Shown: piece after piece, positions 61,801 to 64,000 of the stretch
How positions within the stretch are numbered: position 1 is the stretch's first letter
Layout of the letters: every line of letters begins with the position of its first letter
Assembly: GCA_973895155.1 (NCBI GenBank)
Contig: OZ316899.1
Span: forward strand, 12,462,001-12,526,000
Length of the DNA stretch: 64,000 bases
Origin: Marsupella aquatica
Lineage: Eukaryota; Marchantiophyta
Direction of reading: 5' to 3'
Notes under the pieces: generated by a model
Database searches by the model: none
Told to the model about the DNA's origin: nothing
Seen by the model: the letters and a program-made list of their open reading frames with translations, nothing else
Position numbers and translations under genes: made by a program

Positions 61801-64000
61801 TTTGGTAAAGATGGATGGGGAACTGGGAGTCATGCCGGCTCAGGACCCGGCTCAAAAACAGGTTCAGTAACCGGTTGAGGAACCGGTTCAAGGGCTGGTT
61901 CGGGAACCGGATCCCCCGTGTTTTTCGGATGGTACTTATTAACTGGCTGATTTAAATCTGGTGATTGTATAGAAGGGTTAGGAGTAGCGTACCTCTCTAA
62001 ATCTAAACTACAAGCTTCACTTGGTTCGTCAAATTCAAAGATATCAAGAAATCTGATATGTGCATCAGTATCTCTTGACAGTTTTGAGGATTGGGATTGG
62101 TTGACTTCTTCATCATCTGATGATGAACTTGAAGAATTAGAGGTGTAACCATCATCTTCTTCTGTTTCACCAAAGTGTCGCTCATCTTCCCAACTCAAAG
62201 TTACTTTTGGAGACCCAAAACTGAATTGCTTTGCATGCCAATTAACTCTGACGCGTGCTAAGTACAGCCAAGGTCGTCCCAACAAAACAGGAAATGTGGA
62301 TGGTGTTGATGGTCAAATTATGATGTAATCTAATGAAAATATTCTTCCTCCAATTAGGGTATCAATTTTCAGTAACGAACCTACAGGAATCACCCTGGAT
62401 TGGTCTGCCATTCGTAGGATCCGAGATGTGGGCTGAAATTTGAAAAATCCCAGATCAGCAGCGGTCTGTTCTGTCATAATATTGACACTTGATCCTCCAT
62501 CCACAGGGACCTTAGGGATCACACATCCTGAAATTTGTATCTCTATTTCAGGTGGACCATGGTCAGTAGATTCCACCTTCCAACATCCATTAACTTCCAC
62601 TTCTGGTAACTTAAATGGACGCCTCCGCGAAGTGACCAATGTCTTCATTTGTTTTCTAAAATGGGCATTGGACTTGAGCAATTCTCCAAATGTAATGTTG
62701 GCTTTCAAATTACTCACATCTGCAACTATATTATAAGTATCCATCCGTCCATCAATATGCACATGGTGAGGATCAACTTTGAAACTTACCTTTTTCCCTG
62801 GTTCCAAGGGAGTATCAGTTTTTCCCTTACCCATTTCCTTCGCGAGGATTTCCTTAACTTCGTCAGAGATGTCGGGGAGAAAATACTTAGGATCGTGTCG
62901 ATCATATACATTTTCCTCTTCAATCAATTCCTTCCCTCATTTTGGATTTGACTTTTCCGCTGATTTGGATGTTGATTTTGGTTTGACGATTGAATCTGCC
63001 TCTTTTGCCTTCTGCTTGGAACAAGTCGTAGCAAAGACATTTAGTATCTGATCACTCTCTCTGATCTCCAAGTTAGGTTGGCCTAGTTCTCCTTCTTTTA
63101 ATAAGTGTCGATGATCCTTATCATATGTAATCCCAGCAGGTCCTCCTCTCGACAATACTGGGTTATGGATGTCACTTACACACCCTACAATATTTTCTTC
63201 ATAGCTGTCCACTAGGCCGCAAGGTGAATCATCCTCTTCTTCATAATAGACCAGACGAACTGATGGTTCAGGCAGTGCTGCTTCCTTGACTGGGTCCTTG
63301 ACATAACGAACCATCATCTTTGGTTTCTTTGGTTGGGGACATTCAATTGGAAGATGACCACTTCCTCCACAATTTCCACAAATTGGTTCGTATCCTACAT
63401 CTCTTTTTGGCCAGGGGCACGAAGGTGAGAAATGATCCTTTGCCCCACAATTCCAACATACTCCTCTGACCAATTGGGACCTGGGTGGGTAACCACCAGG
63501 TGGTGCCATTGGCGGTTTATACACTGGCTTATTAAAATTAGAAACTGGTCTTGGAGGAGGGTTAGGAAAGTACTGTACAGGGGCTGGCCCTGCAATTGTT
63601 GGAGGTCCCATTTGGACTTGGTAGCTAGCCTCAAGGTAATATGGGTGCAATAATGGGTCTTCTCCTTCTTCATAATTAGGGTACTCCCCATTGGTCAAAT
63701 AATTTACTGATTTGAGTAAGGGACACTCTTGTGGGCAGTGTCCTGGTTTCCGGCATACTGTACACCATACATTTGCCCTCTGAGGTGTCAATTGTTTCCT
63801 TGGGGGTCGTGTTGCAGCTGCATTAACATTCAGGTACTTCATTTCTTCAAGGAGACTAGCCATTTGTCCCGACATTTTATTCAATTCTGCACTTTTAGGT
63901 TGCGAAACCTTTTTCCCCTTTCTTGTAATTTTTGGGGAAGATTCCTCATCTGATGAGCTGTTGGTCTCGCTACTGGATTGAGATGTGGAACTGTCTTGTT
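58806..64000 (-). pseudogene. Family D2 Ty3/gypsy gag-pol, one frame with four TGA codons, 5' end off window
   Basis: One continuous minus-strand frame. Gag end with three zinc knuckles (CTVCRKPGHCPQEC, CWNCGAKDHFSPSC, CGNCGGSGHLPIEC, 63360-63770); protease VPVDGGSSVNIM (about 62490); reverse transcriptase 61394-60600 with FIDDF; RNase H (FHVYIDASAFCIGAVLSQ); integrase with HMEEVGGHY ... CDPC and DFIGPI, VSDRGLHFLN and GLTEKANG; C-terminal domain to 58806. In-frame TGA codons at 62939-62937, 62315-62313, 61832-61830 and 61463-61461 are the only breaks seen. The 62313 codon aligns with Arg in B and C, fitting CGA-to-TGA decay. Between protease and RT there is a Pro-Glu-Pro-Val repeat stretch (about 61840-61920) encoded by AACCGG-type repeats. 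Confidence 0.88.

Overview
The window is repeat-rich nuclear DNA of a land plant. It holds no recognisable housekeeping gene, rRNA or tRNA. The plant assignment rests on Ty3/gypsy polyproteins of plant type, a primer-binding site matching plant tRNA-Asp, a transposase carrying the repeat domain usual in plant CACTA-like transposon proteins, and telobox-like AAACCCTAAACCC stretches. The clade is uncertain; a seed-free plant or a large-genome seed plant would both fit.

Almost everything is nested LTR retrotransposons. I separate families A, B, C, D (members D1 and D2) and E. Left to right: an A LTR on the minus strand (A1, 1-2750); unassigned decayed DNA (2751-4398); a minus-strand C LTR fragment (C2) broken by a LINE fragment (4399 to about 6500); a full old C element on the plus strand (5' LTR 6721-10680, gag-pol 10810-21109, 3' LTR from 24792). 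C is interrupted by an A LTR (A2, 11179 to about 15655) and by a D1 solo LTR (21110-24719, target duplication AAGTA), and its 3' LTR is cut by an E LTR (27068 to about 28930). Next comes a DNA-transposon-like locus (about 28930-37273) with two divergent genes. Then a young, intact B element on the minus strand (37274-52154) with 4.13-kb LTRs and a 2132-codon gag-pol. It is followed by an A LTR (A3, 52155-53288), an inverted B LTR remnant (B2, 53289-54819), an older A piece (A4, 54820-55542), and a D2 element on the minus strand running off the window (3' LTR 55543-58794, gag-pol beyond).

The unifying observation is that all five families carry a long sense-strand ORF inside the LTR itself, separate from gag-pol. 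The best preserved are B (618 codons, intact in both LTRs) and D2 (467 codons). The A, C and E proteins share a helical N-terminal domain and a second domain resembling plant transposon-associated additional ORFs; A, B and C end in coiled coils, and A and B in basic or acidic tails. The LTRs also share a TGTGA terminus, usually with a terminal palindrome, and in A, B and C a hairpin with compensatory base changes near the 3' LTR end. Some families are studded with their own short CG-containing motif. Each solo LTR could therefore be a small promoter-plus-gene unit. I regard this as the system most worth study.

The B element lacks matching target duplications although its LTRs are nearly identical, so it joins two unrelated flanks by recombination or by misassembly. 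The transposon locus has arrays of one palindrome in introns on both sides of its divergent promoter region.
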